The translations under genes were made by a program, and so were the position numbers. DNA of 64,000 nucleotides, from contig OZ037770.1 of assembly GCA_964035545.1 (NCBI GenBank), positions 2,680,162 through 2,744,161 of the forward strand, given 5' to 3'. Under the pieces are notes generated by a model. That model searched no databases. It had not been told where the DNA came from and worked only from the letters and a program-made list of their open reading frames with translations. This document shows positions 50,646-62,089 of the stretch, piece by piece. Within the stretch, counting starts at the first letter, position 1; each line of letters opens with the position of its first letter. Origin of the DNA: Bugula neritina. Taxonomy: Eukaryota > Bryozoa > Gymnolaemata > Cheilostomatida > Bugulidae.

Positions 50646-52844
50646 TGTCAACAATTTGACAAAAAATACATTCGCAATATAAACAAAGAAAGGATATTTT
50701 ATTTTTTCACATTTCTATAAGTTGTTTCAGCAAAATTTTTTAAATTATCTTCGTCTAATAATACTCCGTACCTACCATAACACCTAAAATAAACACCACA
50801 TATTATAATATAGCTCCACTCAACACGGAAATAATATGTAATATAAAATAATATATCATTGTATACACGTTTTCTATCAGTAGGCTATAGACTTTATTAT
50901 TCTCCGTGACTGTATTGGAACATTTTGGTTAAGTATGTTGAAAGGTATCGAGTAATAGTGTAATAGTTAACATACTTTCTTATTTAATTAGCTCAATTTC
51001 TCACAACAGCTGTCATTCATATAGCTGAAGATGCACTGATTCTCCGTTTACAACTGCATTTAACCACCTAATGTCTTCTTAATTTTTTATCGACATAGCA
51101 ATTTAGCAATTTGGATTTTTCATTTTTACTATAAGATTTAATAGGCTTTTCCACTATTTTTGACAATACATTTGCCAATGTTGGCTCTTTTTTCATGAAG
51201 AATTGGCCCCTGCATTAGAAATTGAAGATTTATATACTTTCCACTCCCCTACAAATTCAACTGAACTTATGAAGAATTTTTCAAAAATATTTATATGTAC
51301 TCGTAGTTATATTTTTGTGGTTAATTGGCCGTTTGGATTCGGTTACAATCCCATCCCTCTCCCACAGCTAGGTTGAGGATTTTTTGCTGATGTGTTTGCT
51401 CTGCTAAACCTGTGTTGTGACTTTAGTAGTTTTAAATTTTGTCAAAGACTTCAAAAAAAGTGGGATAGTTTTCTGTTCACCCGCATCCTACAAAAGTTGC
51501 AAAATATGGATTGTGCCTGAATCTGGAAACCTGTTGTAAGGTATTGGTGAGGTTTTCATAATATACAAAACAGCATGTTTAGGTAATTTTGAAGCCTTTT
51601 TATAACAGTTCATGCACTAGACCCCTAACATAAAAGCTGGCTTCCTAGTCAATAATGTTATTTAAAACTCTTTTAATGTCATGGTAATAAATGTCAAATC
51701 AATAAAGGCATTCATGCTCCGTATTCACATGCTTTTCACAACGCCCTAAAGTACAACACATAACCAGTTTCCACATCAATCACGACACCAACCCCATGAT
51801 GAGATGGTTATACCCTCTTCTACCACATTTCATCAAAACTTACAGTCACATTCAAAATATCATCCACCATAAGCCTTTCTCACAGATGCACAAACTGACA
51901 CCCATAGCCTTTTGGCAATTTGAAAAAAAGTGTGCGGCCCAAGGAGTGAAATTTTTCTCTACTTCTAAGTGCGTTATGCCTTGAAATCTGTTGAGCTTAT
52001 CAGAAGTGATCCCTCTTCCTTTATACGCCAAAACTGCTTCTTTACTTGTTGGTACTGGTTCAGATTTAGGTTCAGTTTCAAGTTCTATTTCAGGTCCACA
52101 ATCATTACATATACATACATATTTAATATAAAAACCCTACTTGTATTTAGTATTGGGCGTATTTTAAACAAAAAGATTAAAACATTGAGAGCAAAAAAGT
52201 TTGAATAAAAAGCTGTTCAAAGAGCTTATTTTAAAATTAAGCATGCAGGACAATTTTCAAAAGCAGAAGCACTCATCAGCCACATTAGAATCCCACCTAG
52301 ATGAATTTTTAGCTTACACTATAATTAGAAACATTAGAACTAGATGCAACCCCCACTACATATAGCACAACTGCTACTAGCCACAGTTTGAGTTATATTC
52401 ATAATTCTGCAGACTGCGATTAATTTGAAATTGAATCACTTAGTGTATTTTTCTTTTTAAAATTAACTGATCTAGCAGCTTTGGTTGTCTTCTTCCTTCT
52501 ATAATTTCTATTAGTGGTAGTTGTTGGTATAATTGGCAATATTTATGTGGGTTTTCGCAGACTTCCTGGGGAGTAGTTATTATATGCTACCTAAAGTATT
52601 ATGAACTAATTTATAAAAATATAGTTTCACAAAGGATTAATTTGGTGTATCAAATTGGCTGCGCGAGGTATATTGTGTTATAGCACACATTCTTTACATT
52701 ATTTTGATTTTTTTTAATAATCTGACAGGTTACCTGTAAATTGGTTTTCTTCAGTTACTTTATTCAATGTTGTCAAACTAAAATGTTATGTTGTGTTAGG
52801 AATAAGGCTATTGGGGATGTCGCTGTTTTTTTTCAATGAAGTCT
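50646..52844. other. Region between Ig-like repeat copies
   Basis: No supported exon; a partial copy of the shared block (aatctgacaggttacctgta) lies at about 52720-52760. Confidence 0.4.
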
Positions 52845-53500
52845 CATGAGAAGGATCTTTGACCATCAGGTTGAAATTCATGTAGTCATTCATCTGAAGT
52901 TGGACACGTAGCACATATACTGTTGCCAGAGCACACTGTTTCAGTTTATCATATCTATCTTAAGGTCACACAAAGGGCTTTTGCCTGTATCCTGAGTACA
53001 ACTATGCATTTTTTGCACTTGCACATACAAAGTTATTATAGATAAAAATGAGTCATAATGTTAAGTTAATATCACCACCACCACCACAATATAGCAACTG
53101 CAGCTATGCCAACGACCATCATGGTAATTTTTTCGACTAAAATTGTCAAGATATCTGTTTGCTAAGTCTCTTAAGCTTCCTATCCACTTGGTCTATTTGT
53201 GTATGCGTTAGCTTGAAGATCATATAATCATTTTCTCTGAAATTTGTGACGTAGCAGATATACTGGCCAGCATCTTTTTCTTTGCAGAGGAAATTTTCTT
53301 GATGGTATTTTTGGATTCAATAATGACGTCTCACGAGAAGGATATTCGACCATCAGATTGAAAATTATGTAGTCATTCATCTGAAGTTAGATACATAGCA
53401 CATATACTGTTGCCAGAGCACACTGTTTCAGTTATTGTGATTTTCTAATAATCTGACAGAATACCTGTAAATTGGTTTTCTTCAGTTACTTGATTCAATG
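52845..53500 (-). pseudogene. Degenerate immunoglobulin-like repeats (copies 2 and 3)
   Basis: At about 53215-53290 one frame reads EKDAGQYICYVTNFRENDYM followed by IFKL, a near-complete Ig F-G hairpin. The adjoining DNA (about 53300-53500) and 52845-52945 repeat the sequence at 50400-50645, including NDYIIFNLMVEYPSRET with stops. All copies are interrupted. Confidence 0.45.
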
Positions 53501-53550
53501 TTGTCATACTAAAATGTTATGTTGTGTTAAGAATATAGCTATTAGGGGTA

Positions 53551-55330
53551 TCACCGTTTTTCTTAAACTACCATATTGCTTCGCTTGTTTAAAGGATCAA
53601 AAGGATTGCCCACTAATGGAGTACATGCTCAAGGCTTGGTGTGCACTTCTGAGATATTTTGCATGCTTATAATAAAAATGCAAAAACTCTTGACAATTTT
53701 ACATGGTGACAAAGATTTCGATTAAAATTATTTGGTGTTGGGTGCCAGGTTAGTAGAATGTCGTGCATTCCATTTTTTGTCTTTTGAAAATTAGAATATT
53801 TTTCAACATTTCTTTTGAATATTATAATTGGCAGACCCTAAAAGGTTCTGTAAGCAGTGTAATAAAAGGCTGCTATGATTATCTATTCTCTCCCACTTGC
53901 AATATATACTAGTGAGAGATGCTGAGCTATCCTATATCTGTTGACTGTTGATAGAGCTGAACAGCTCGCATTCATGGACTCATGATATTAATAATATGTT
54001 ATGTCAGAAATAATAGAGTTTTGTGGTTAATCATTTTAGTGTTTAATGTTGCATCAGGATTTCATCAGTCGTGACCATCTGCTTTGTATTGTGCCAAAAT
54101 TCTTTGCAACACATTAACATAACTATTAAGACAAAATAGTCGTCTTGGAGACTGACAAGAGAGAGGAAAACGGCTGACCTTTACTTCTGTCCTAATTTTG
54201 AATATTATATTCAGCCGGCCCTATAAGGTTCTTCCACTTGCAATATAGAGTAGTGAGAGATGCTGAGCTATTCTATAGCTGTTTACTGTAGATAGAACTC
54301 AACAGCTCGCATTCATGAACTCGTGATAATAATACGTTATGTCAGAAATAATACAGAGTTTTGCTGGTTGGTAATATTAGTGTTAATGTACTGATTTCAT
54401 CAGTCGTAACCATTTCCTTTGGATTGTGGCAAAGAAATTTGCAACAAATTGCCATAATGATGAAGATTAAGAAAAAATGGTCGCCTTGGAGGCTGACGGG
54501 GCAGGAATACGACTGCCCTCTATTTCTGTTTTTTTTAAATAAGTGGGCGTTGGCCCTTCCGTGATTAAACAGGGAGGTTGAGAACCCGCAGGCCAGTCTA
54601 TTTGGAATGTCACTGTTTTTCTTAGACTACCATATTGCTTCGATTGTTTAAAGGATCAAAAGGGTTGCTGACTAATGTAGAACATGCTCAAGGCTTGGTG
54701 TACACTTCTGAGATATTTGCATGCTTATAATAAAAATGCGAAAAACTCTGCCTTTCAATCTTGACAATTTTACATTGTGACAAAGATTCCGATTAAAATT
54801 ATTTGGTGTTTGGTGCATTCCATTTTTTGTCTTTTGAAAATTAGAATATTTTTCAACATTTCTTTTGAATATTATATTTGGCAGACCCTAAAAGGTTCTG
54901 TAAGCAGTGTAATAAAAGGCTGCTATGATTATCTATTCTCTCCCATTTGCAATATATACTAGTGAGAGATACTGAGCTATCCTATACCTGTTGACTGTTG
55001 ATAGAGCCTGAACAGCTCGCATTCATGGACTCATGATATTAATATGTTATGTCAGAAATAATAGAGTTTTGATGGTTAATCATTTTAGTGTTTAATGTTA
55101 CATCAGGATTTCATCAGTCGTGACCATCTGCTTTGTATTGTGCCAAAATTCTTTGCAACACATTAACATAACTATCAAGACAAAATAGTCGCCTTGGAGA
55201 CTGACAAGGGAGAGGAAAACGGCTGACCTTTACTTCTGTCCTAATTTTGAATATTATATTCAGCCGGCCCTATAAGGTTCTTCCATTTGCAATATAGAGT
55301 AGTGAGAGATGCTGAGCTATTCTATAGCTG
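53551..55330. repeat. Tandem duplication, period about 1.06 kb, with internal ~340-bp subrepeats
   Basis: Blocks at 53551-54250 and 54610-55300 match closely (for example ctaccatattgcttcg and gttctgtaagcagtgtaata). Within each unit, a segment carrying gtgagagatgctgagctat, aacagctcgcattcatg and catcagtcgt is repeated in a more diverged form (about 53910, 54250, 54965 and 55305). No convincing reading frame runs through it. Confidence 0.85.
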
Positions 55331-55336
55331 TTTACT

Positions 55337-55440
55337 GTTGATATTCGGCATTTCGGTAGTCCGATCTGCCGATATTCGGTATATGCCAATATTCGGTATA
55401 TCGGCATTTCGGAAGACCGAAGTGCCGATCTCGGCAACCC
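55337..55440. repeat. Clustered tcgg/ccga inverted words
   Basis: A run of gatattcggcatttcggtag, ccgatctgccgatattcgg and similar words in both orientations, resembling the patch at 39297-39405. It may be the end of an old inverted-repeat element. Confidence 0.4.
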
Positions 55441-55457
55441 GGATACACACACGGTGG

Positions 55458-55627
55458 TCACGCTGAGTATGCCTCGCTCCTCCCCGGCGGCGAGCTGTAG
55501 CTCGACCGGTTTGGAGCTAGGGCTACTCGTGTTGGTGCGGCGTCCTGTTGGCTGCTGGGAGCCGGAACAGGAGCCGGTGGGAGAGGGGAGTCGGGCTGAC
55601 TGGCCTCCTCAATCTCCATGTGCTCAG
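55458..55627 (-). CDS. Candidate terminal exon, acidic then proline-rich, in a GC-rich island
   Basis: After the acceptor tctctttcag, one frame runs 55 codons to a TGA: EHMEIEEASQPDSPLPPAPV, then PAPSSQQDAA and SSYSSPPGRSEAYSA. The exon is strikingly GC-rich in an AT-rich neighbourhood. It could end a gene whose upstream part is the zinc-finger-like remnant at 56340-56890, but no join was confirmed. The two other frames are also open for part of the way, as GC-rich DNA allows. Confidence 0.35.
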
Positions 55628-56339
55628 CTGAAAGAGATAGCAGAGACTGTGAGGAGCCGATCTCACTATCGCCGAAATGATTAAAATATGATAGAATAAG
55701 AGCAAATTAAACACAGAAACATACATAAGATAATTTGATAAATTGCTTGTTTTATAATTATTGAAATATTCAACATAATAGTATAGATTAACAAAGTTAT
55801 AATATATAAAAGCATACCTCTTTCATCCTTTCTAGGAGAGAGTTAGTAGTATAAAGGAAGCAACATTTTATACCGTGTTTGTAAAAAAATAGCTGTATTA
55901 TTATGTGAAAGTAGATGAGAATGGAACCTTGACGCTTGAGGGTTCTTACGATAATGTCCTGGCTAAATGTATTTTAACTGTTTTTGTCGGCATGTGTAAA
56001 GCTAATGCACTCGGTTTCTTAGTCAGGATTTTTTAGTGCAGCCAGTTCAAAATAAAACTTGCAATGCACCTAGTGATACTAAAATGGTCTTGAAGATAAA
56101 AACAGTGACAAACAAGTGCTAAAGAGTACACTAAGGATGGGTGATTCATCGCTGTTGGAATATGTGACAACACAAACGCAGTGTGGCAATGTCAGTAGAT
56201 ACGAAATTGCTAATCTATATATACTATAACAGCTATGAACAAATTGGCAGCAGAGTGTCAGTAAGCAAACTAAATAAAGCCAAATTTATGAAATTTTACT
56301 CTTTATTATAAAGGTCATTACACTTGGCTAACATTCTCT

Positions 56340-56890
56340 GATGCCGCAGTATATAATCGAGGTGAAAGCTGAATTAACCGCAAGGGGAAAATGTAGTCAT
56401 ACAGTGCTGAGGCATGTGCATTTTCAACCTCTGCGGTGTGGTGAATGTTGGCTGGTTCACATCTAGCTTGTAGCCTTGGTTTAACACCCCAAGGTTCGTT
56501 GATGCCTGAGAATATAGTCGCAGTGGTAGCTATACTCGCCGCAGGGGCAAAATTTTGCAACGGAATGCTGAGGCATATTGATGCATATGGAAGTGCCATC
56601 AGCTTGACTACAGCATATTTATAAAAATACTCAACATATATTAATAATAAAAGTAAAATGCATTGAAAAGTTGAAAGAAAAACTCAGATAAGGTGTTATG
56701 AGTCCACCCCTTTTCCAGAAAGTTACAGGATACTTTTAATGCCGTAGGATTGTGGATATTATTCTGTCACTCTGTAGAAACATTCAGTGGTGGCGCAGCA
56801 CATAGTCACATAGTACTCGCCACACGGGCAAAATGTGTTCACGAAATGCTCTGTTTTGTGTACTCGCAGCCGTCGTGCGGAACAGTTCAC
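56340..56890 (-). pseudogene. Degenerate zinc-finger-like repeats (FCPCGEY motif)
   Basis: Three diverged copies on the minus strand. One has MPQHSVAKFCPCGEYSYHCD followed by YILRHQRT (about 56500-56580). A second has RLKMHMPQHCMTTFSPCG and, after a stop, FSFHLDYILRHQRM (about 56340-56430). A third has RLRVHKTEHFVNTFCPCGEY (about 56810-56885). The order R-L-x-x-H-x-x-x-H then F-C-P-C-G-E-Y then D-Y-I-L-R-H-Q-R looks like repeated Cys/His fingers. Stops and shifts interrupt every copy. Confidence 0.4.
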
Positions 56891-57764
56891 TCCTTTAACA
56901 ATGATATTATCCAGAAAGTCATAGAATGCTTTTAATGCAGTGGGATTGTTGATATCGAATACATAAAATCATTATATCACTCAGTGGAAACATTCAAAGA
57001 GGGATGGAAAACAGTGGTGGAAGCCCCCGGTATGCACACATATAGCTTCGAATGATGGGAGCATGCTATGACACACCCCATATCTTTTACAGTCTCCAGC
57101 ATTATGCTGAGACTATGATGTCTGTCATTGCACCTTTCCCCTGGTTCCCATCTTCAGCGGAAGGTTTTTAACTCGCTTCATGAGATTTACAACAAAAAAT
57201 GCACTTCATTCAGGATCCACATAATAGTGGCATTGAATTTGCAATTGGGATTAATAATCACTGATAAAGTTTTTACGTAGAGTTTCACTTTGCAGAAGTA
57301 AGACTAGATAAACCTCGACCCAAACATGCATTGCTAAGTTTACTAATTGCTTACACATTTGCTTGACACTTTTACTGTTCTTCTGTATAAGACACATTTT
57401 GTTTTCTTTTTTTTTGAGTTATGTTCCTTTGATCCATTTCGTTTTGTGCACTTACAGTGCGTGAGGGAGCCGTACGAACCCTGATTTATCGTCTTGATCA
57501 AGCAGTTAGTTGTTGCTCCCTTACACCTCTCCATTGTTGCTGTGAAATGCCTTGTGCTTTTTCAGTTCTGAATGTTTTGGCATTTCCCTCCACACAATTA
57601 AAATTCACCAGGATTGTACAAATAAAAATCAACATTTTTTTTTTGTTGACTTGCCCTTAGCAAGTAGTTGACCAATCCATCAATGACAACCATACTTCCA
57701 CTTAGACACTCATTCAGTGACACAAACTTCTAGCTGTAGGATTATATCATTTTACTCGTCTCTT

Positions 57765-58406
57765 TTATGTCCCCTCGCCCAGTATTGGAACACTGGTATT
57801 GAATGAGTGAGCCTTCCCGATCACTGGTCTCGCAGTTTCAAAACTATCAAACAGTTCCGCCTCACAGCTTCCATCCTGATCTATCACCATCCCCAAATAC
57901 TTGAACATGTTTGTTGTTGGTAGCCCACTGTAATCTTCCTGGTCGTATCTTTTTATTCTAATCCTGGTGGTGCTTTCCTTTGGTGGAAGATGCTGAGTTT
58001 TCTTCCGGCTCACCTTGAGACCCGCATCCTCTAGATGTCCACGCCATATCTCTAATCTCTCTTCTACCCGTCATCCCTCTCTATCGCAAATAACTAGATC
58101 ATCTGCAAAGAGCATTGCCCACGGTGTTTCTCTAGGTGATACTTGGTAAAAAGTAGATGTTTTGTCAGCTGGTACGATAACGCTCATTGACCTTTTAATT
58201 TTTTTAGTGTCACTTATAAGCTCTTGCTGAACTTCAGCAAGTTGGAGATGTCGTAATTTAATAGATTGTATCAGGTGTTCCATTTCATCTTCAAGCTCTG
58301 TGAGTTCATTTACAGTGGGTGGAGACTTTCTTGAGTTAAATCCATATGTATTGCTGTTGCAGCTGTTGGTATTGAGGTTTAAAAAGAAGAATGCTTTCCA
58401 TCTCAA
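57765..58406 (-). pseudogene. Non-LTR retrotransposon reverse-transcriptase fragment, internally deleted
   Basis: From the upstream end: a pre-RT segment ending VIVPADKTSTFYQ, which resembles a conserved block before the RT core; then PWAMLFADDLVICDREG with the catalytic FADD (about 58074-58130); then, after a frame change, VEERLEIWRGHLEDAG and KVSRKKTQHLPP; then NMFKYLGMVIDQDG with ARPVIGK, the thumb-side block after the catalytic core. Most of the fingers/palm between the first two blocks is missing. There is no endonuclease and the copy cannot be active. Confidence 0.75.
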
Positions 58407-59167
58407 GCGTTAAACCACATTCTCTGTCATTCTGTCATTTCAATAAAACGAGTCAGATACTCTTTGTTGCCTGGGGTTGGTTTGTTCTTCATGGAGTATC
58501 CGAAGTTGATCTTATCCATAGTGATTCTACTACTTAACAGTGCTCAATGTCAATTAAAACGGATGTAAAATATATTGTAATACTAGTTATCAAATAGTGC
58601 TCAAATTTTTTTTATAATTATAGTGTCTAGCTCATTTTTTTAAAATATATATTTTTTTTTGGTAATGCATTGTCTTAATTTTCTTAAAGCTTGAATTTCT
58701 AGCAAAATACTGAGGTTACAGAATATTTGCTGCTGCTCCACGATGTGCCTGGAGTGTAAAATTGTTGTGTGTCCATTTGTAGAATGTGAAAGCTTTACCA
58801 TGTCAAGTTGAAAACCATACAATTTGAGACATATTTACAAAGTAATTAGTACTTTGTACCTGTAGAACATGTTGAACTTCCTACAAAGAATAGACAGTCC
58901 TTGGTGAATTGGTTCTCCTACCCATTACACACCTGGTAACTCTATGCTGAGATATTTTTTACTGTATAGACAGAGAAGTTATTCTCTCCTTGAAGCGCTA
59001 ATATAAAGCAATCATCTGGAAATAGCTTCTAGTAGCACAACTAAATGTGATCAGATGCTCAACAGTACATCTATAGAAATATGTAGGGACTGTTGTTTGT
59101 GTATGAGTAACCAGTTCCGTGGTTACTTGCTAAAAATTAAATAATTCGACTTTATATACAATTTCAG

Positions 59168-59403
59168 GGTTGGTTGAGGAACCGTCGTGTGTGAAACTAG
59201 TTCTGAGGCTACCGGGAGGAAGTAGTGAGCAGCCATCTTTTCTGACAGAGAATCTACTGTTGGCAATGCTGTGTTTGACTCAAAGGCTATCAGATCTTGC
59301 AGCTAGTGCTGTGACTCATAATTATAGATGCTACTCTTATATGATGTGTTCCCTTATTCATGTTGAATATGTTCTCTGTAATTGCATGACAATATATTTA
59401 TAA
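59168..59403 (+). CDS. Candidate terminal exon, possible start of a UBX-like domain
   Basis: After the acceptor aatttcag, a 78-codon frame (phase 2 start) runs to TAA. It begins LVEEPSCVKLVLRLPGGSSE and continues SFLTENLLLAMLCLTQRLSD. The K-L-x-L-R-L-P-x-G…F…L spacing resembles the first beta hairpin of UBX domains, but the domain would be cut short by the stop. AATAAA at 59425-59430 supports a 3' end. Upstream exons were not found; the orphan first exon at 44531 is one possible partner. Confidence 0.35.
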
Positions 59404-59424
59404 TTTTATGTTATGTGCAATTAT

Positions 59425-59430
59425 AATAAA
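59425..59430 (+). terminator. Poly(A) signal AATAAA
   Basis: Lies 22 bp past the stop of the candidate exon at 59168-59403. Confidence 0.4.
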
Positions 59431-62080
59431 TGAGTTAAATTCACCCTGTTACTGCTTGAAGACTAAATACATGGTTTCTACAAACGCATTATTTAATTGA
59501 TTTGCAATAAAAACTGTCTTGATTTAAGTTGTGACTTTTGTGACTCAACTTAAAATTGTTAGATGACTTGTGATGGAATATTGCAACTAATAAGTCAATA
59601 TAAATTGTCAACCAATTGGCACAGGCTAGTTAATTGAGCCCCTTAGTGTCACAGCAGTTATTCATATAGTGTAGGAGTGCACAAGCCAGAGCATGCAACT
59701 CCCGATTGAAAACACTTGGGATAGTCCATAGTTCGTTGTCATTATTATTCGGTTTGTTGTATGGTATTGCGAACCATTCGTTTATGTTTTGAGGTCACGT
59801 TCTTGGATAGAAAAAGAAATATGGGGTTGTCTACCCTTGTTCATCTAATCCGACCATCTTACAATATAAATTAAAATATTGCAGTGCATGCATACACATG
59901 GCAAAAGTATCTTCAATAGACTATTGTGGTCAACAAGTATTGGCAGAAGCATATAGCATCGCAAAAATGTTATAATTTAAACATTATATTATGTGTGCTC
60001 TTTAATATGTTACTAGGAGTTGTTCAGTCGTTTCAATTAAATGCAGCATTATTTTGGGAGTTTTCTAACATTAGCATCATCATTGTGATTTAGTGTGTTG
60101 GTTATTAGTTGCCTGCTCGCTAGAAAATCGGCTATTTTTGTATAGCGTTCGTTTCATTAAAGTAATAGCCAAGTAGATTTACGTAGTTCGGGTTTTCTAT
60201 ATAGGCTACTACTCCGCGATCCCCCTACATCATTTGTAATGCAAAGCATGAAAATTAGGTTACGCATGCCCTGTGCGTACAAAAATGTAAACATCCGCTA
60301 AAATTCCATCCAGCTTTTCACTAATAGTAATGGTAATTGACATTATTAAAATTACTATGGTTTAGTATGGTGTGCACTCATGCTACTGACTTATAGTGTA
60401 TTTCCATTACCATCTTACAAAACAACTTGATATTATGCATTGTTTTTTTAGTTTAATGATAATGCTGTTGGTGTAAAAGATAAGAAAAGTGCTTGGCTAA
60501 TCGATAAAACTCAACTGAATAAAATAAAATTAATTGTAACCGGTCATTGCAACCGTCACCCTCAATCTCAGTGTCAGCAGGAGACTGACTGTGAGTGTTA
60601 CATTTAGTCTTAAAGACTAAGATACCCCAGTATTTAATTTAATTAATAATGATAATCATAATAACTCTGATTGTAGTAGTAACAGTGAATTTTGGTCTTA
60701 AAGTTAATGGTTCGCAATCACTATCAGACTGAGACTATCAGTATCAGTATGAGTATCAGTTTGACTATTAGTATTACTATTTGTGTGAGTATTAGTGCTA
60801 GAAATGCTAAAGTGGCATTGATAATGCCATTAGAATCTATACTACTGAATATCAATACAAGTATTGATATAAAATTTGAACAGGCCTAACTTAGGCATAC
60901 AGTTATTTTGAAATTGAATGCACTTTGACTTAGCATTTTTGGTTCCAAGTATAAGTGACACTGAATGTTGAATATTACACTCACACTGGGAGTTCTTATT
61001 CTACCAATACTTGTAGTAACGTTGATACTAATAGTATAAGATTAAATATGATTTCCTCGAGTATTAGTACTACTTAGCTCTTTTGTAAGTGTAGAATATA
61101 GATAGTTCATTGCCTGTAGGGATAGGCTTGATCTGCAGCCTTATGATTTAGCATCTTTCGATATCGATTCCCTAAGTCTTGCTATTTTTAGGTTGTAAGA
61201 ATTATTTTTATAGTTTTTTAATTCTTTGCCACGATTTATTTTAAAATTCCTGTGAAATAGTATTAATTAATATTAATATTCTCGTGTTTTATTTTTCTTC
61301 TTGGCAAAACTTTATTCTAAAGCTAGAAAGTTAAGCCTGCCTACCATACTTTATTATTTTCATATTTTTTAATCACAATGATTTTTACACAGGTAGAAGT
61401 GATGTTTTATAACCATGTCACATATTCAGTGTGCCTAAAATTAAATGTCGCATTGCTATACTTACCAAAATTAGATCTAGTTTAAGTGATTTTGCTCAAA
61501 TACTTAAAAAATTTAGTTTAATATTTTTTTACTAGTTCACTTGACTTTATAAGATCAATTGACCTAATTAAAAACTATTAATTGTTTTACTATATTTTTT
61601 AAAATAATTCCATTTAAATCCTGAAATGCTTAGTTTATCATTTCAAACTTACAGCAATTGTTCAGATAGGTTTGTCACCTCAACTATCTTTTATGTTTTA
61701 TGGAAACTTACAAACTCAACTGCATTCAAATATTATTGAAGTATTATTTTAGATTTGAATTTCTTTTCAAATTTATTATTTGTCATTCAATATAACTGAA
61801 TGTTAGTTTTAAAGTAGCTAAACTTCAAATTGAATATTTCAAGTTACTACAACCAGGAAAATTCTTACAGTTTTTGTCAACAGTTTGTGTTTGGAATGAT
61901 CATTGAGTTTTCAGCAAGCTGATTTTCTATTTCTATGGTTGATCTCGCAGTGAATAATGGGTGGAATCACTCTACACTGCTACGAAACAGGGTCTGGCTC
62001 CACTCCTGGTTTGTTAAATCTTAATCTTCATAAGCCACACTCACTAGTAAGCATTTTATATTTCCTGTACAATTTTGTAG
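59431..62080. other. Intergenic region upstream of ARMC2
   Basis: No supported exon. It should hold the ARMC2 promoter and an upstream untranslated exon, because a 3' splice-like site (ttttgtag) lies nine bases before the ARMC2 start codon. Confidence 0.4.
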
Positions 62081-62089
62081 TCGGACATA

